Source of the DNA: Streptomyces sp. NBC_00490
GTDB taxonomy: Bacteria; Actinomycetota; Actinomycetes; Streptomycetales; Streptomycetaceae
Reading direction: 5' to 3'
Assembly (NCBI RefSeq): GCF_036013645.1
Contig: NZ_CP107869.1
Coordinates: 9,300,001-9,364,000, forward strand
DNA length: 64,000 nucleotides
The notes under the pieces are model-generated. The model made no database searches. It worked only from the letters and a program-made list of their open reading frames with translations, and was not told where the DNA came from. Positions 24,292 to 34,211 of this stretch are shown piece by piece. How positions within the stretch are numbered: the stretch's first letter is position 1; each line of letters begins with the position of its first letter. The position numbers were made by a program, and so were the translations under genes.

Positions 24292-25017
24292 TCAGGAGAG
24301 GCGGTGCACGAGCTGGGTGGTCAGCTCGTAACGGGCCCCTACGACGGCCAGTTCACCGGCGGCCACCTTCGCGGCCAGGTCGGGCTCCGCGGCGATGCGG
24401 GAGCGGACGGCTCGGACGTTGGCGTCGATGGTCGCGTCGACGCGGGCCGCCCCGTCCTTGGTGCGGTCTATGTTCGGTCGTATCTGGTCGGCCAAGTACT
24501 GGATGTGGGCGGGCAGTTGCGCGCCGGAGACGTCGGTCTCGACGGCGGCCTTCACGGCGCCGCAGGACTGGTGCCCCAGGACCAGCACCAGCGGGATGCC
24601 GAGTTCGAGCACGCCGTAGGCGACACTGCCGAGCACGGCCTCGTCCAGCACCTCACCACCGCTGCGCACCGTCATCAGATCGCCGAGGCCCTGGTCGAAG
24701 ACGAGCTCCGGGGGGACGCGGGAGTCGATGCACCCGAGGACGAGGGCGAAGGGGTGCTGCGCCGTCGCCAGGGCCTGACGGACGGCGGGTGATTCGTCGG
24801 GGTGCCGCTCGCGGTAGGTGCGCCAGCGCAGATTGCCCGCCGCCAGTTCCCGCAGCGCCTCGTCGGGGGTGCCGGGCCGAGGACGGGTGCCGGCGGGGGT
24901 CGCCGAGGCGGGGGTCGCGCCGAGCGTGAGGCCGGCGCCGAGAGCCGCGGCACCGGTGAGCCCGGCACGCAGAAGTGCGCGGCGCCCGGCTCTGTGGGGA
25001 GTGTCTTGAGAGTTCAC
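24292..25017 (-). CDS. Tat-exported beta-class carbonic anhydrase
   Basis: This 241-residue protein has a twin-arginine signal (GRRALLRAGLTG) and a probable cleavage site near residue 39. The beta-carbonic-anhydrase zinc site is intact: Cys96-Ile-Asp98-Ser-Arg100, His149 and Cys152 in GHQSCGA. The enzyme interconverts CO2 and bicarbonate. An exported beta-class enzyme would act outside the membrane. The GTG at 25017 is chosen since it gives a complete Tat signal; a longer frame upstream lacks support. Confidence 0.87.
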   Translation of the reverse strand: MNSQDTPHRAGRRALLRAGLTGAAALGAGLTLGATPASATPAGTRPRPGTPDEALRELAAGNLRWRTYRERHPDESPAVRQALATAQHPFALVLGCIDSRVPPELVFDQGLGDLMTVRSGGEVLDEAVLGSVAYGVLELGIPLVLVLGHQSCGAVKAAVETDVSGAQLPAHIQYLADQIRPNIDRTKDGAARVDATIDANVRAVRSRIAAEPDLAAKVAAGELAVVGARYELTTQLVHRLS

Positions 25018-25460
25018 GGCGACGAACGTATGTCCGAGTCCGGGGCTGGTCCGTCGCGTTGCCAAACCATGGTGAAGCGCGGGGAAAGCGTGACGTGATC
25101 TTGGGTGGATCTTGGTCTTCCCTGGTGCCGTCCTTGGTTCGGCGGTCTCGGCAACTGCCTTGCTGTGCACTGCATTTGAGACAACCTGGCTCGAGAGAAG
25201 GTGCAGACCTGATCCCAGGAGAGCCCTTTCCGCAGGCTGTGCGGGAGTCGTCGCGGACACCGGAGCGTGGAATGAGTCAGGGCGGGAACCGCCCTTGTTC
25301 GGCCCGTTGATAGTTCAACGTGCCCGCTGCGAGAATCCCCGTCCCGACCCCGTAGTGACCATTCGCGTCACGCGAATTTCCGGTGCACGAATTCCCCACG
25401 AAGTCCGCACAGAGCGTGGCTCTGGCCTGCCTCCGCGCAAAGCAGCGAAGAAGGTGCATT
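25018..25460. other. Divergent intergenic region
   Basis: These 443 bases separate the carbonic anhydrase and the DUF485/symporter genes. I see no convincing gene. It holds a perfect 17-bp palindrome (25361-25377) and a GTTGA-N4-TCAAC dyad (25306-25319), and is probably a long regulated leader for the symporter operon. Confidence 0.7.
25361..25377. promoter_or_regulatory. 17-bp perfect palindrome upstream of the symporter operon
   Basis: ATTCGCGTCACGCGAAT is a perfect dyad around a central C. It lies 84 bp before the start of the DUF485 gene and is AT-flanked compared with its surroundings. It is a likely binding site for a dimeric regulator not encoded nearby. Confidence 0.5.
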
Positions 25461-25883
25461 GTGTCACGGCACTCCCTGCCGTTCGGCGTGCCGCCGCCGA
25501 ACTCCGAAACTCCCCGTGAATCCACGGGGCGATCGACGGTGGCGCACGATCCCGCCTATCGGACACTCCGCCACACCCACCGCCGGTTCGGAGTGCGGGC
25601 CACGGCCGTCGCCGTCGGCGGATTCCTGGCGTACGTCCTGCTGTCCAGCTTCGTTCCCGCTCTGATGAACCGCACCCTCGGCGGCCACCTCACCGTGGGA
25701 CTGGCCCTGGGGCTCGGGCAGTTCGTGCTGATGGGCGTCATCGTGCGGCGCTACCTCGTGCACCACCGCACCCACATCACCCCCGTCGTCCGAGGTCTGC
25801 GCAGGCTCGCCCGCCACCAGGAGGCCGCGGGGCGGGCGCGAGTGAGCGCCGCTCCCCGGGAGGGGGACCACCGCCGATGGTGA
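25461..25883 (+). CDS. DUF485-family membrane protein
   Basis: This 140-residue protein has two predicted membrane helices (about residues 48-68 and 80-100), between them LMNRTLGGHLTVGLALGLGQ typical of DUF485. DUF485 proteins are the regular small partner of ActP-type sodium:solute symporters. The GTG start follows AAGGTG. The next gene overlaps its end. Confidence 0.82.
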   Translation: MSRHSLPFGVPPPNSETPRESTGRSTVAHDPAYRTLRHTHRRFGVRATAVAVGGFLAYVLLSSFVPALMNRTLGGHLTVGLALGLGQFVLMGVIVRRYLVHHRTHITPVVRGLRRLARHQEAAGRARVSAAPREGDHRRW

Positions 25884-27475
25884 CGACCGGCGCCGCGGTC
25901 GCGGACCGCTTCAGCCTGCAACTGACGCTCGTGCTCTTCCTGTCCGTGGTCGTGGTCACGCTCTTCACCGCGTTGCTGACCGCACCGCAGGGCGACGAGA
26001 TCAGCGAGTTCTACCTCGGCAACCGCATGATGTCGCCGCTGCGCAATGGGCTGGCCATGTGCGGCGACTACCTGTCGGCCGCGACCCTCCTGGGCAGCAC
26101 CGGCCTGGTCGCCCTGACCGGCTACGACGGACTGCTGTATCTGTGCGGCACCGCCGTCGCCTGGATGATGGTCCTGCTGCTCATCGCCGAACCCCTGCGC
26201 AACGCCGGCAGGTTCACCCTGGGCGACACCCTGGCCTACCGCCTGCCCCGCATGCAGCGACCGGTACGCCTGGCTCTCGCCCTGTGCACCCTCGCCGTCG
26301 CCACCCTCTATCTGGTCGCCCAACTTGTCGGCAGCGTGGCGCTGTTGACGCAGTTCACCGGCGAGCCCAGCGCCACCACCCGCACCCTGTGCGTGGTCGT
26401 CATCGGCACCATCGTCATCGTGTACGCCGCCATCGGCGGCATGCCGGGCGCCACCTTCATCCAGGTCGTCAAGGCCGTGATGCTGATCTGCGGGGTCACC
26501 GTGACCGCCGTGATGGTGCTGCACCGCTTCGACTGGAACATCGACGCCCTGCTGGCCGCCGCCGCGGACAACAGCGGCCGGGGCCAGCGGTTCCTCGAAC
26601 CCGGGCTGCGCTACGGCGGCAGCACCACCAGCAAACTGGACTTCTTCAGCCTCCAGTTGGCCATCGTGCTCGGCCTCGCCGCGCTTCCGCACGTGATGAT
26701 GCGGCTCCTCGCCCCGAAGCAGGTCAGTGTGCTGCGTTCCTCGGTGGTGTGGGCCATGGGCCTGGTCAGCCTCGTCTGTCTGGCCGCGGGCATCCTCGGC
26801 CTGGGCGCCACCGCCATCGTGGGCCGCGACACCATCGCGCGGACCGACCGCAAGGGCGACGCCGCCGTCCTGCTGCTGGCCCAGGACCTCGGCGGGGGCA
26901 TCCTGACCGCCCTGCTGTCCTGTCTGGCTTTCGTCACCCTCCTCGCCGTCGCCGCCGGCCTCACCCTGGCCGCGGCCTCCTCCCTCGCCCACGACCTCTA
27001 CGGCGAGGTGATCCGCAAGGGCCGGGCGAAGCAGACCGAGGAACTGGCCGTGGCCCGACTCGCGGCGGCCGTCATCGGTGTCCTGGGCATGCTGCTCGCG
27101 CTGATCTCCTGGGGCGCGAACACGGCGACCCTGGCATTCCTCGCCTTCGCGATCGCCGCCTCCGCCCTCTTGCCGACACTCGTCTACACCCTGTTCTGGC
27201 GGCGGTTCACGGCTCAGGGCGCCCTCCTCAGTCTCTGCGGCGGCCTGTTGACCTCCGTCCTGCTCGTCGTCTTCTCGCCAGTGGTCTCCTCCACTCCCTC
27301 CTCGCTCTACCCGTCCGCCGATTTCGCCCTGTTTCCCCTGCAGAATCCCGGCATTGTCTCCATTCCGGCCGGATTCCTCCTCGGCTGGCTGGGCTCGGTG
27401 CTGAGCAGACCGCAATCGCCCGAAAGCTACGAGGAGTTCGAGGTCCGCACCCTCGTCGGAGCCGACCAGGAGTGA
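25877..27475 (+). CDS. Sodium:solute symporter, cation/acetate (ActP-like) type
   Basis: This is a 532-residue SSS-family permease with about 13 membrane helices. The early segment EISEFYLGNRMMSPLRNGLA and the following DYLSAATLLGSTGL are characteristic of the acetate/monocarboxylate group (ActP, MctC). It overlaps the DUF485 gene by seven bases and forms a two-gene operon with it. It probably takes up acetate or a related short-chain acid. Confidence 0.87.
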   Translation: MVTTGAAVADRFSLQLTLVLFLSVVVVTLFTALLTAPQGDEISEFYLGNRMMSPLRNGLAMCGDYLSAATLLGSTGLVALTGYDGLLYLCGTAVAWMMVLLLIAEPLRNAGRFTLGDTLAYRLPRMQRPVRLALALCTLAVATLYLVAQLVGSVALLTQFTGEPSATTRTLCVVVIGTIVIVYAAIGGMPGATFIQVVKAVMLICGVTVTAVMVLHRFDWNIDALLAAAADNSGRGQRFLEPGLRYGGSTTSKLDFFSLQLAIVLGLAALPHVMMRLLAPKQVSVLRSSVVWAMGLVSLVCLAAGILGLGATAIVGRDTIARTDRKGDAAVLLLAQDLGGGILTALLSCLAFVTLLAVAAGLTLAAASSLAHDLYGEVIRKGRAKQTEELAVARLAAAVIGVLGMLLALISWGANTATLAFLAFAIAASALLPTLVYTLFWRRFTAQGALLSLCGGLLTSVLLVVFSPVVSSTPSSLYPSADFALFPLQNPGIVSIPAGFLLGWLGSVLSRPQSPESYEEFEVRTLVGADQE

Positions 27476-27566
27476 ACTGGACGATGACATGGGGAATTTG
27501 TGGAGCTTTTGTTCATCGATGGTCAGGGCTTGCGGCGACAACTCCCGTGCAGTAACTAGGTGAATC

Positions 27567-28226
27567 ATGAAATTGTTCAGCCGTGACACCCCGTTCCGCC
27601 GCACGGAGCACACCGTCACACCCCAGCCCCCCACCATGTCACCGGCTGCCGGCACCGCGCTTCTCCCGGACCCGGCGCTGGCGCCCCTGACCGGCGAATG
27701 GGTCATCGACCCCGCCCACAGCAGGATCGGCTTCTCCGTACGGCACGCGATGGTGACCACGGTCCGCGGATCCTTCGCGGAGTACCAGAGCCGCCTGTAC
27801 TTCGACGGCCGCGATCCGTCCCGCTCGCAGGCGGAGATCGTGCTGTCGACCGCCAGCGTCGACACCGGCGTCGAACAGCGCGACGCCCACCTCGTGGGCC
27901 GTGACTTCCTCGACGCCCGCAACTACCCGCGCATGCGTTTCGCGAGCACCGCCGTGGAGATGGTCGGCCACGATGTCTACCGCATGACCGGCGACCTCAC
28001 CATCAAGGCCCGCACCCGCCCCGTGGTCCTGGAGCTCACCTACATAGGCCATGTCACCGACCCCTTCGGCTACCAGCGGGCCGGTTTCGACGGCACCACC
28101 ACCATCAACCGCACCGAATGGGGCCTGAACTACGACTCCAAACTGGCCGAGGGCGGCGCCATGGTGAGCGAGAAGGTCCGTCTCCAGTTCGACATCGCGG
28201 CCATCCGCACCGCGCCGGTCGGCTGA
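27567..28226 (+). CDS. YceI-family lipid-binding-like protein
   Basis: This 219-residue protein has the YceI/lipocalin-like beta-barrel from about residue 42 (GEWVIDPAHSRIGFSVRHAM) to the end. Motifs for the family are LVGRDFLDARNYPRMRF and NRTEWGLNYD. YceI members bind polyprenoid or other lipids in a long pocket. No signal peptide is present, and the 41-residue extension before the domain is Pro/Thr-rich. It is likely monocistronic: 91 bp separate it from the symporter. Confidence 0.85.
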   Translation: MKLFSRDTPFRRTEHTVTPQPPTMSPAAGTALLPDPALAPLTGEWVIDPAHSRIGFSVRHAMVTTVRGSFAEYQSRLYFDGRDPSRSQAEIVLSTASVDTGVEQRDAHLVGRDFLDARNYPRMRFASTAVEMVGHDVYRMTGDLTIKARTRPVVLELTYIGHVTDPFGYQRAGFDGTTTINRTEWGLNYDSKLAEGGAMVSEKVRLQFDIAAIRTAPVG

Positions 28227-28256
28227 CCCGTCCCGGCACGGGGACACGAGCGAGCA

Positions 28257-28272
28257 CCGCGGACCTCCGCGG
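28257..28272. terminator. Weak hairpin between convergent genes
   Basis: CCGCGGA and TCCGCGG pair around a two-base loop between the YceI stop and the molybdoenzyme stop. The stem is short, so this is a tentative terminator. Confidence 0.3.
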
Positions 28273-28276
28273 CCCG

Positions 28277-30607
<2,331 letters not shown>

Positions 30608-30684
30608 CGAGCACCACGCCCTCTCCCAGCCGGTCTCCTCCTCACTCTTCGCCTGTGCATCGGTCCAGGTCAAAGCGGTAGTTG

Positions 30685-30697
30685 TTATCGCGTGATA
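30685..30697. promoter_or_regulatory. LysR-type T-N11-A box
   Basis: TTATCGCGTGATA has the T-N11-A form with an inverted TATC/GATA core. It lies in the gap between the molybdoenzyme and the divergent LysR gene and is therefore the likely regulator binding site. Confidence 0.5.
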
Positions 30698-30761
30698 GGC
30701 CGCACCGATGACACCCGCACAGTCGTCGGCCCAGGCCCCCCGCGCGGTGGATCATTGAGGG

Positions 30762-31676
30762 GTGCTGCTCCGTCAACTCGAGTACCTCGTCGCCCTCGCC
30801 CGGGTCCGCCACTTCGCCAAGGCGGCGCAGGCCTGCTATGTCTCCCAGCCTGCTCTGTCCGAGGGCATCCGGAAGCTGGAGGAGGAACTCGGCATCCCCC
30901 TGGTCCAGCGAGGACGCCGGTTCGACGGGCTCACCCCGGAGGGCGAGCGGGTCGTCCTGTGGGCCCAGCGGATCCTCGCCGACCGGGACGCCATGGAGAG
31001 CGAGATCCAGGCGCTGCGGGCCGGACTCAGCGGCCGCCTGCGGATCGGGACCGTGCCCACGGCCTCCACGGCGGTGGGGCTGCTGACCCAGCCGTTCTGC
31101 GCCGCCAACCCGCTGGCGACCGTCCAGGTCTTCGCCGACCTGCGGGCCGAGGACATCGTGAACCGGTTGCGCGCCTACGAACTCGACGCCGCCGTGACCT
31201 ACCAGAGCTCGGTCGCGGACCACGACTTCAAGTTCGTCCCGCTGTACCGGGAACGCCACGTCCTTCTGACCCAGCGGACCGCCCCGGACACCGGCTCCGT
31301 GGACATCTCCTGGGAGGAGGCGGCCCAGTACCCCCTGTGCCTGCTCGACCCGAGGATGCAGGGCCGCCAGATCCTCGACGCGGTGTTCGCGACCGTCGGC
31401 GTCTCCGTCACCCCGCGCGTGGAGACCGACTCGATCGCCTCCCTGTTCGCCCAGGTCAGGGCCGGGCAGTGGGCGAGCATCGTCCCGTACGCCTGGCTCC
31501 ATGTCTTCGGCGTCCCCGCGGGCATGCGCGCCGTCCCGCTGGTCCGGCCCGTCCGCTCCGAGCAGATCGGCCTGGTGCTCCCGGCCCGCGAGCCCGTCTC
31601 CGTGATCGGACAGGCGCTGATGGATGTGGTGGAGCGGTCCGGGATCTCGGCGGCGCTGGAGCGGCTGCCCGAGTAG
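30762..31676 (+). CDS. LysR-family transcriptional regulator
   Basis: This 304-residue LysR protein has the HTH KAAQACYVSQPALSEGIRKL near residues 20-39 and the effector domain from about residue 90. It is divergent from the YdeP molybdoenzyme gene and separated from it by a T-N11-A box, an arrangement repeated in actinobacteria, so it probably controls that gene. Downstream, only 8 bp after its stop, lies the tail of a broken epimerase gene. Confidence 0.87.
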   Translation: MLLRQLEYLVALARVRHFAKAAQACYVSQPALSEGIRKLEEELGIPLVQRGRRFDGLTPEGERVVLWAQRILADRDAMESEIQALRAGLSGRLRIGTVPTASTAVGLLTQPFCAANPLATVQVFADLRAEDIVNRLRAYELDAAVTYQSSVADHDFKFVPLYRERHVLLTQRTAPDTGSVDISWEEAAQYPLCLLDPRMQGRQILDAVFATVGVSVTPRVETDSIASLFAQVRAGQWASIVPYAWLHVFGVPAGMRAVPLVRPVRSEQIGLVLPAREPVSVIGQALMDVVERSGISAALERLPE

Positions 31677-31684
31677 CGGTCGGG

Positions 31685-31909
31685 GTGATGCCGTCCCGGG
31701 TGGCCCATGTGCTGGGCGGGGACGACGACTTCACCGGACGCCTCGACCACTACGCCTCCCGCATCCGGGCCGGCGAGCCGATCGCGGTGCCCTTCTCGAG
31801 CCAGCCCGCCACCTACATCCACTGCTTCGGTCGGTTGGCGGAGGGAGGCCCGGCGCCGGACGAGACGGTGTCCGACCCTGTCCGCCGGATCTGCACCGGA
31901 GGTCGTTGA
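31685..31909 (+). pseudogene. C-terminal fragment of an NAD(P)-dependent epimerase/dehydratase
   Basis: A 74-codon open stretch encodes PSRVAHVLGGDDDFTGRLDH followed by RIRAGEPIAVPFSSQPATYI, the C-terminal substrate-binding end seen in NAD-epimerase family proteins. The Rossmann half with the GxxGxxG motif is missing; the sequence upstream is the intact LysR gene. It is a remnant left by a deletion. Confidence 0.55.
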
Positions 31910-31924
31910 CGCCCTACTTCGCCG

Positions 31925-32150
31925 GCCGCGGTCCGCGATCCGTTGCAGGAGGAGCCGGACGGCGTTTTTGCCCAGTTCGTGGCCGGCCTGGTCGACGCTG
32001 GTGAGGGAGATCGGGCCGAACGCGGCGGAACGTGGTGCTGTCGTAGCCGGCCACCGAGAGGTCGCCCGGCACGGACGGTCCGGCCTCGGCGACCGCCTCC
32101 AACGCACCCATGGCCACGATGTCGAGTCCCCGTACGGCGAGATCAGAAGC
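31925..32150 (-). pseudogene. Truncated, frameshifted LacI-family regulator
   Basis: The minus strand encodes LacI C-terminal sequence in two frames: first DIVAMGALEAVAEAGPSVPG through VAGYDSTTF, then AAFGPISLTSVDQAGHELGK through RLLLQRIADRG. One extra base around 32027 explains the shift. Only the last ~70 residues of a ~335-residue protein remain; the HTH domain is gone. It abuts the epimerase remnant, and at its other end (about 32124) it meets a glycosidase fragment on the opposite strand. Confidence 0.6.
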
Positions 32151-32285
32151 GAGTGGAGCGTCGACGACGGGGGACGGACGCCGTTGGCGCGCGTGGCGGG
32201 CGTGCGGTTCCTCGGCCACGCGGGCGGGGTGGCCTCGTACCGACTGCCGTCAGGGCACTACCGGTTGACCTGCCGGCCGCACTGA
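32112..32285 (+). pseudogene. C-terminal fragment of a glycosidase, GH78 rhamnosidase-like
   Basis: A 58-codon stretch reads SPYGEIRSEWSVDDGGRTPL and ends YRLPSGHYRLTC-RPH, which resembles the last beta-domain of bacterial alpha-L-rhamnosidases (a Pro-Tyr-Gly then Ser-x-Trp strand, and a terminal Ser-Gly-x-Tyr segment). The catalytic part is missing. With the LacI and epimerase remnants it suggests loss of a former sugar locus. The similarity is by eye. Confidence 0.42.
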
Positions 32286-33263
32286 CCCGCGGGCCCGGTC
32301 CGTGCGGGGCGGTCGTACCTCGCCCGGTGTGCGGCCGTAGCGGTCGCGGAAGACCCGGGTGAAGTGGGCCTGGCTGGCGAAGCATCAACGGTGGGCGACT
32401 TCGGCGACCGTGAGATGACGGGAGTCCGGGTCGGCGAGCTGCTCGTGTGCCTTCGCCAGCCGTCGGTCGAGGAGGTGACGGGCGGGACTGACGCCGGTCG
32501 GCCGGAACAGGCGGCTGAGGTGCCTGGGGGACACCCCGATCGCCGCCGCGACCGCTTCCGCGCTCAGCCGGGGGTCGGACAGGTGCCGGTCGATGTGGTC
32601 CAGGGCCATGGCCAGCCGGGACGACGACGCGGGCAGGGCGGGAGCGTCGCCCAGCCGGGGAGCCGCCAGCGTGCGTACGAGGTCCAGCACGGCGGCCTCG
32701 GCGTGTGTGGGATCGGTGTCCCCGCCTCCCGTGGTCCAGTCGGCCAGCACCGACTCCAGTGCGGACACCGGGGCGAGACCTTGCCGGAAGAGCAGGGGTG
32801 CCGGTACGTCGCCCGGGGCGCAGCGCTCGGCGAAGACCTCGCGGGGGATGTCCACCAGCAACTGGCGCATGGCGGTGGGGAAACCGAACAGGTACGAGCG
32901 GCGGGTGTCGTAGAGGACCAGGTCCCCGGCCCGGACGGTGAGACAGCCGCCCTCGTGGAAGAACACCGCCTGGCCGTCGGTCAGCAGACTGACGAAGACC
33001 GAGTCCTTCGGAAGGTCCCGGCAGGTCCGCGGGGTGCGTTCGATGACGTGCTCGTTCCCGGTGATCTCGGCCAGCCGCAGGCCGCCCAGCCGGAAGTTCG
33101 TCTGGGTGGCCAGCAGGCCGTCCTGGGAGTAGGAAGAGCAGGTCAGGCCCACCAGCGCCTGTCGGTTGTACTCCTCCCAGAAGCCGATCCGGTCGGCCGG
33201 GTCCACGGACCGCGTCGACACCCGGGAGACGGAGGACAGGGGGGAAAGGCGGGACAGGGACAC
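32250..33263 (-). pseudogene. AraC-family regulator interrupted by an in-frame TGA
   Basis: The frame from the GTG at 33263 (good GGAGA site) encodes an AraC_binding_2-type sensor domain and then the two-helix-turn-helix domain, whose first half is SAEAVAAAIGVSPRHLSRLF. A TGA at 32385-32387 stops it after EVAHR, at the start of the second HTH. The same frame then continues with CFASQAHFTRVFRDRYGRTP, the rest of the AraC signature, and ends at 32250. The expected residues there are Cys-Gly, so a TGC-to-TGA change is likely. The protein would lack its second DNA-binding helix. Confidence 0.75.
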
Positions 33264-33297
33264 CTGGGTCTCCTTTCCGGCCCGGGCGTCCGCCGGG

Positions 33298-33831
33298 TCA
33301 CCGGAAGAGCGAGTTCACGTAGTCGGCTCCGATGCCGACCGCATCGTAGTGTGCGCGGCACAGCGCGATGTAGTCATGGACGTCGAAGTGGCCGACGCTC
33401 TCACCGTTCTCGTCGAGCCAGATCAACGGCCCCTTGACGATGAAGAACGCCTTCATCGGCTCGTCGCTCTCGTAGGCCACCAGGGTGTGCCCCTCACCCG
33501 GTGCCTCGTAGACGAAGTCACCGGCGCTCGCGGTCCAAGGCCGTTCCAGATAGCCCCACTTGCCGGAGATCGTGTAGGCGAACACCTCGTGCGGGTGGTA
33601 GTGCCGGTTGACGAGTCCCGCCTCCTTGGCCCGCAGGATGTCGGCCCAGGAGTTGTCCTTGACGTTGATCCACAGCGGGCGCGAGCCGACGGTCTCGGTG
33701 AACGGCACGTAGTACCGGTCGTCGTCGGTGGCCACCTGGGAGAGGTAGACCTCGGGCAGGGCGTCCGGCTTGACGGAGTCGCGGATCGGCTGGAGGTTCT
33801 TCCAGAACTCGGTCCCGGTGGCTTCGGCCAT
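33298..33831 (-). CDS. Cupin protein, 2,4'-dihydroxyacetophenone dioxygenase-like
   Basis: This 177-residue cupin has RHYHPHEVFAYTISGKWGYL (metal-binding His-x-His and Glu) in cupin motif 1 and GEGHTLVAYESDEP in motif 2. The arrangement, with the N-terminal DRYYVPFTETVGSRPLWINV segment, matches the 2,4'-dihydroxyacetophenone dioxygenase/ChrR-like family, which cleaves C-C bonds of aromatic ketones with Fe and oxygen. The AraC gene follows 34 bp downstream on the same strand and was probably its regulator. A GGGAG site precedes the ATG. Confidence 0.8.
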   Translation of the reverse strand: MAEATGTEFWKNLQPIRDSVKPDALPEVYLSQVATDDDRYYVPFTETVGSRPLWINVKDNSWADILRAKEAGLVNRHYHPHEVFAYTISGKWGYLERPWTASAGDFVYEAPGEGHTLVAYESDEPMKAFFIVKGPLIWLDENGESVGHFDVHDYIALCRAHYDAVGIGADYVNSLFR

Positions 33832-34211
33832 GATCGGCTCCCTTGCGTCGAGGCGGGTGGCCGACAGTGAAGACCACCGCCCGGGAGCGGGTCTTCCCCG
33901 GGGCGGACATCGCCCTTTGCCTGTTCGGGACGGCGGAGGCGAAGGCGCCCGAACGACGGAGCCTCAGACGACTCACATGCAGGAGCATGGCGTGTTCTTC
34001 CGTGACTTCTCGTGCGGGCACGCGTCGTGGCGGGTCGACGGCCCGCGTCCTCCGCACGCAGCAGTCGGCGCTCGTCCTTGAGGAGGAGACGGGCGCCCCG
34101 CCTCGTGCAGCGCCACCAACGGGGAGTGCCAGCACCGGCACGATGCCCCGGTGGCCCCTGTCGGGCCAGGCTGGTGATCTACCCGAACCCAGACCTGGAG
34201 ATCCGTTTCTC
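33832..34211. other. Divergent intergenic region without gene
   Basis: These 380 bases separate the cupin and MMPL genes. Open frames here have no start with a ribosome binding site and no recognisable protein similarity. It should hold both promoters. No clear palindrome was seen. Confidence 0.6.

Noticed and set aside
25751..27922. A 723-codon minus-strand frame opposite the symporter gene
   Set aside because: Composition is Gln/Gly/Asp/His rich as expected of an antisense of a Streptomyces membrane gene; no domain, and the plus strand is clearly coding.
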